Assembly (NCBI GenBank): GCA_018061705.1
Contig: JAGOTO010000016.1
Coordinates: 1-7,499 of the forward strand
Source: Candidatus Saccharimonadota bacterium
GTDB lineage: Bacteria; Patescibacteria; Saccharimonadia; Saccharimonadales; UBA4665
Direction: 5' to 3'
DNA length: 7,499 nt
Within the stretch, counting starts at the first letter, position 1; each line of letters starts with the position of its first letter. The translations under genes and the position numbers were made by a program. Shown here one piece after another: positions 6,790-7,499 of the stretch. The notes beneath the pieces are model-generated. The model was not told where the DNA came from, searched no databases, and saw only the letters and a list, made by a program, of their open reading frames with translations.

Positions 6790-6791
6790 GA
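6788..6791 (+). promoter_or_regulatory. Shine-Dalgarno site of prfB overlapping the M16 stop
   Basis: AGGA shares its first two bases with the TAG stop (6787-6789) of the peptidase gene and is 7 nt from the prfB ATG. This arrangement supports translational coupling or at least a shared mRNA. Confidence 0.55.
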
Positions 6792-6798
6792 CGTTGTT

Positions 6799-7499
6799 AT
6801 GACGAGTGACTTGATGCATCGCGCCAAGACGCTTCAGAGTGCGGTCAAGGATGCACGCGATCGCATAGGTTTTGAGTCACTTCTCGGACGTAAAGAAAAT
6901 CTTGACCGACAAATTGGTGAGCCAGATTTTTGGAGTGATCCTGCATCAGCACAGAGTATAGTAAAAGAGCAGGCAATTCTCGAAAAAAGACTGCGCCCTT
7001 GGCGAGAGATACAACAAACACTCGAAGAGTCATTGGAGCTACTAGCAATCGGGGACAAAAGTATAGATACAGAAATCGAATCCCAGGTGAAAATGGCCGA
7101 AAATTCGTTTGCCGAACTCAAGGAAGAGCTGAAATTTTCGGGGCCTTACGATGACCACGAAGTTATCATGAGCTTACATGCTGGTGCAGGTGGCGCGGAC
7201 GCGCAGGATTGGACGGGCATGTTACTTCGGATGTATACACGATGGGCTGAACAAAATAGTTACTCAGTCCTACTCATTGATGAAGCTGCCGCGGACGAAG
7301 GAGGAATCAAAAGCGCGACACTCGAGATAGCAGGGGTATTTGCGTATGGAAAATTGAAGGGGGAGCATGGGGTGCACCGGCTAGTTCGTCTGAGTCCATT
7401 TAATGCTGAGAGTCGCGAAACTAGCTTTGCCAAGGTGGAGATTATGCCCAAAATCGATTCACCAGAGACAGTCGAGATCGACGAAAAGGATTTAAAAAT
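6799..7499 (+). CDS. prfB: Peptide chain release factor 2, N-terminal part (cut by window end)
   Basis: Release factor 2 reads UGA and UAA stops in the ribosomal A site and triggers peptide release. The window holds 233 complete codons with no stop and ends before the GGQ domain, so roughly a third of the protein is missing through the window edge, not mutation. Visible parts: a charged helical domain 1 (about 1-110); the signature HAGAGGADAQDW (127-138), matching AGSGGTEAQDW of known RF2; GVHRLVRLSPF with the SPF anticodon-like tripeptide at 199-201, which marks it as RF2 and not RF1 (PxT); and SRETSFAKVEIMP after it. The equivalent stretch in Escherichia coli and Bacillus, GRRHTSF, is one residue longer. 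The frame runs open from ATG 6799, so the programmed +1 frameshift found in many prfB genes is absent. The start is backed by AGGA 7 nt upstream; Met6 is a less likely alternative. It is in the same frame as the preceding peptidase gene. Confidence 0.95.
   Translation, partial: MTSDLMHRAKTLQSAVKDARDRIGFESLLGRKENLDRQIGEPDFWSDPASAQSIVKEQAILEKRLRPWREIQQTLEESLELLAIGDKSIDTEIESQVKMAENSFAELKEELKFSGPYDDHEVIMSLHAGAGGADAQDWTGMLLRMYTRWAEQNSYSVLLIDEAAADEGGIKSATLEIAGVFAYGKLKGEHGVHRLVRLSPFNAESRETSFAKVEIMPKIDSPETVEIDEKDLK

Noticed and set aside
6787..6801. Readthrough fusion of the M16 peptidase to RF2 across the in-frame TAG
   Set aside because: The genes share a frame, but prfB has its own ATG and Shine-Dalgarno site and no readthrough signal is visible; one in three adjacent gene pairs share a frame by chance.
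1..7499. Recoded genetic code (TGA as glycine) as in Gracilibacteria/Absconditabacteria
   Set aside because: hpf ends naturally at TGA, the large genes have no in-frame TGA, and an RF2 gene that reads TGA is present.

Overview
The window reads as an ordinary bacterial housekeeping segment, with every gene on the + strand and tightly packed. The gene style suggests a member of the Patescibacteria/CPR, most likely a Candidatus Saccharibacteria (TM7) relative. The clues are a stand-alone Cas4-like nuclease next to serS, a lean SecA without the zinc-finger tail, short gaps, and base composition near half GC by eye. This placement is inference from remembered family resemblance; no search was run. 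TGA ends hpf and a gene for release factor 2 is present, so TGA is a real stop and the recoded genetic code of some other CPR lineages does not apply.

Layout. Positions 1-78 are the last 25 codons of an unrecognised upstream gene. Positions 79-202 are a non-coding leader with a perfect 10-bp tandem repeat and a -10-like box close to the next start. Then come: a Cas4/RecB-type PD-(D/E)XK nuclease (203-994); serS, seryl-tRNA synthetase (1026-2273); hpf, a ribosome hibernation factor (2288-2644); a 170-bp gap with a candidate promoter; secA (2836-5436); a 69-nt gap with a hairpin; a cytosolic-looking M16 zinc metallopeptidase (5506-6789); and prfB (6799 to the window end), cut before its GGQ catalytic domain. 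No gene-free stretch exceeds 300 bases. I see no tRNA, rRNA, CRISPR array, insertion sequence or clear intrinsic terminator.

How it fits together. hpf, secA and prfB form a gene order known from Bacillus and other Gram-positive bacteria. Here an M16 peptidase gene sits between secA and prfB. Genes inside the cluster (hpf, secA, prfB) have Shine-Dalgarno sequences. The nuclease gene and serS instead have the same nonamer, CTGTATACT, ending 6-8 nt before the ATG and no ribosome binding site, which suggests leaderless mRNAs. These promoter placements, the interposed peptidase, the polybasic SecA tail and the cysteine pattern of the nuclease are the points most worth checking. I did not find a convincing previously undescribed multi-gene system.
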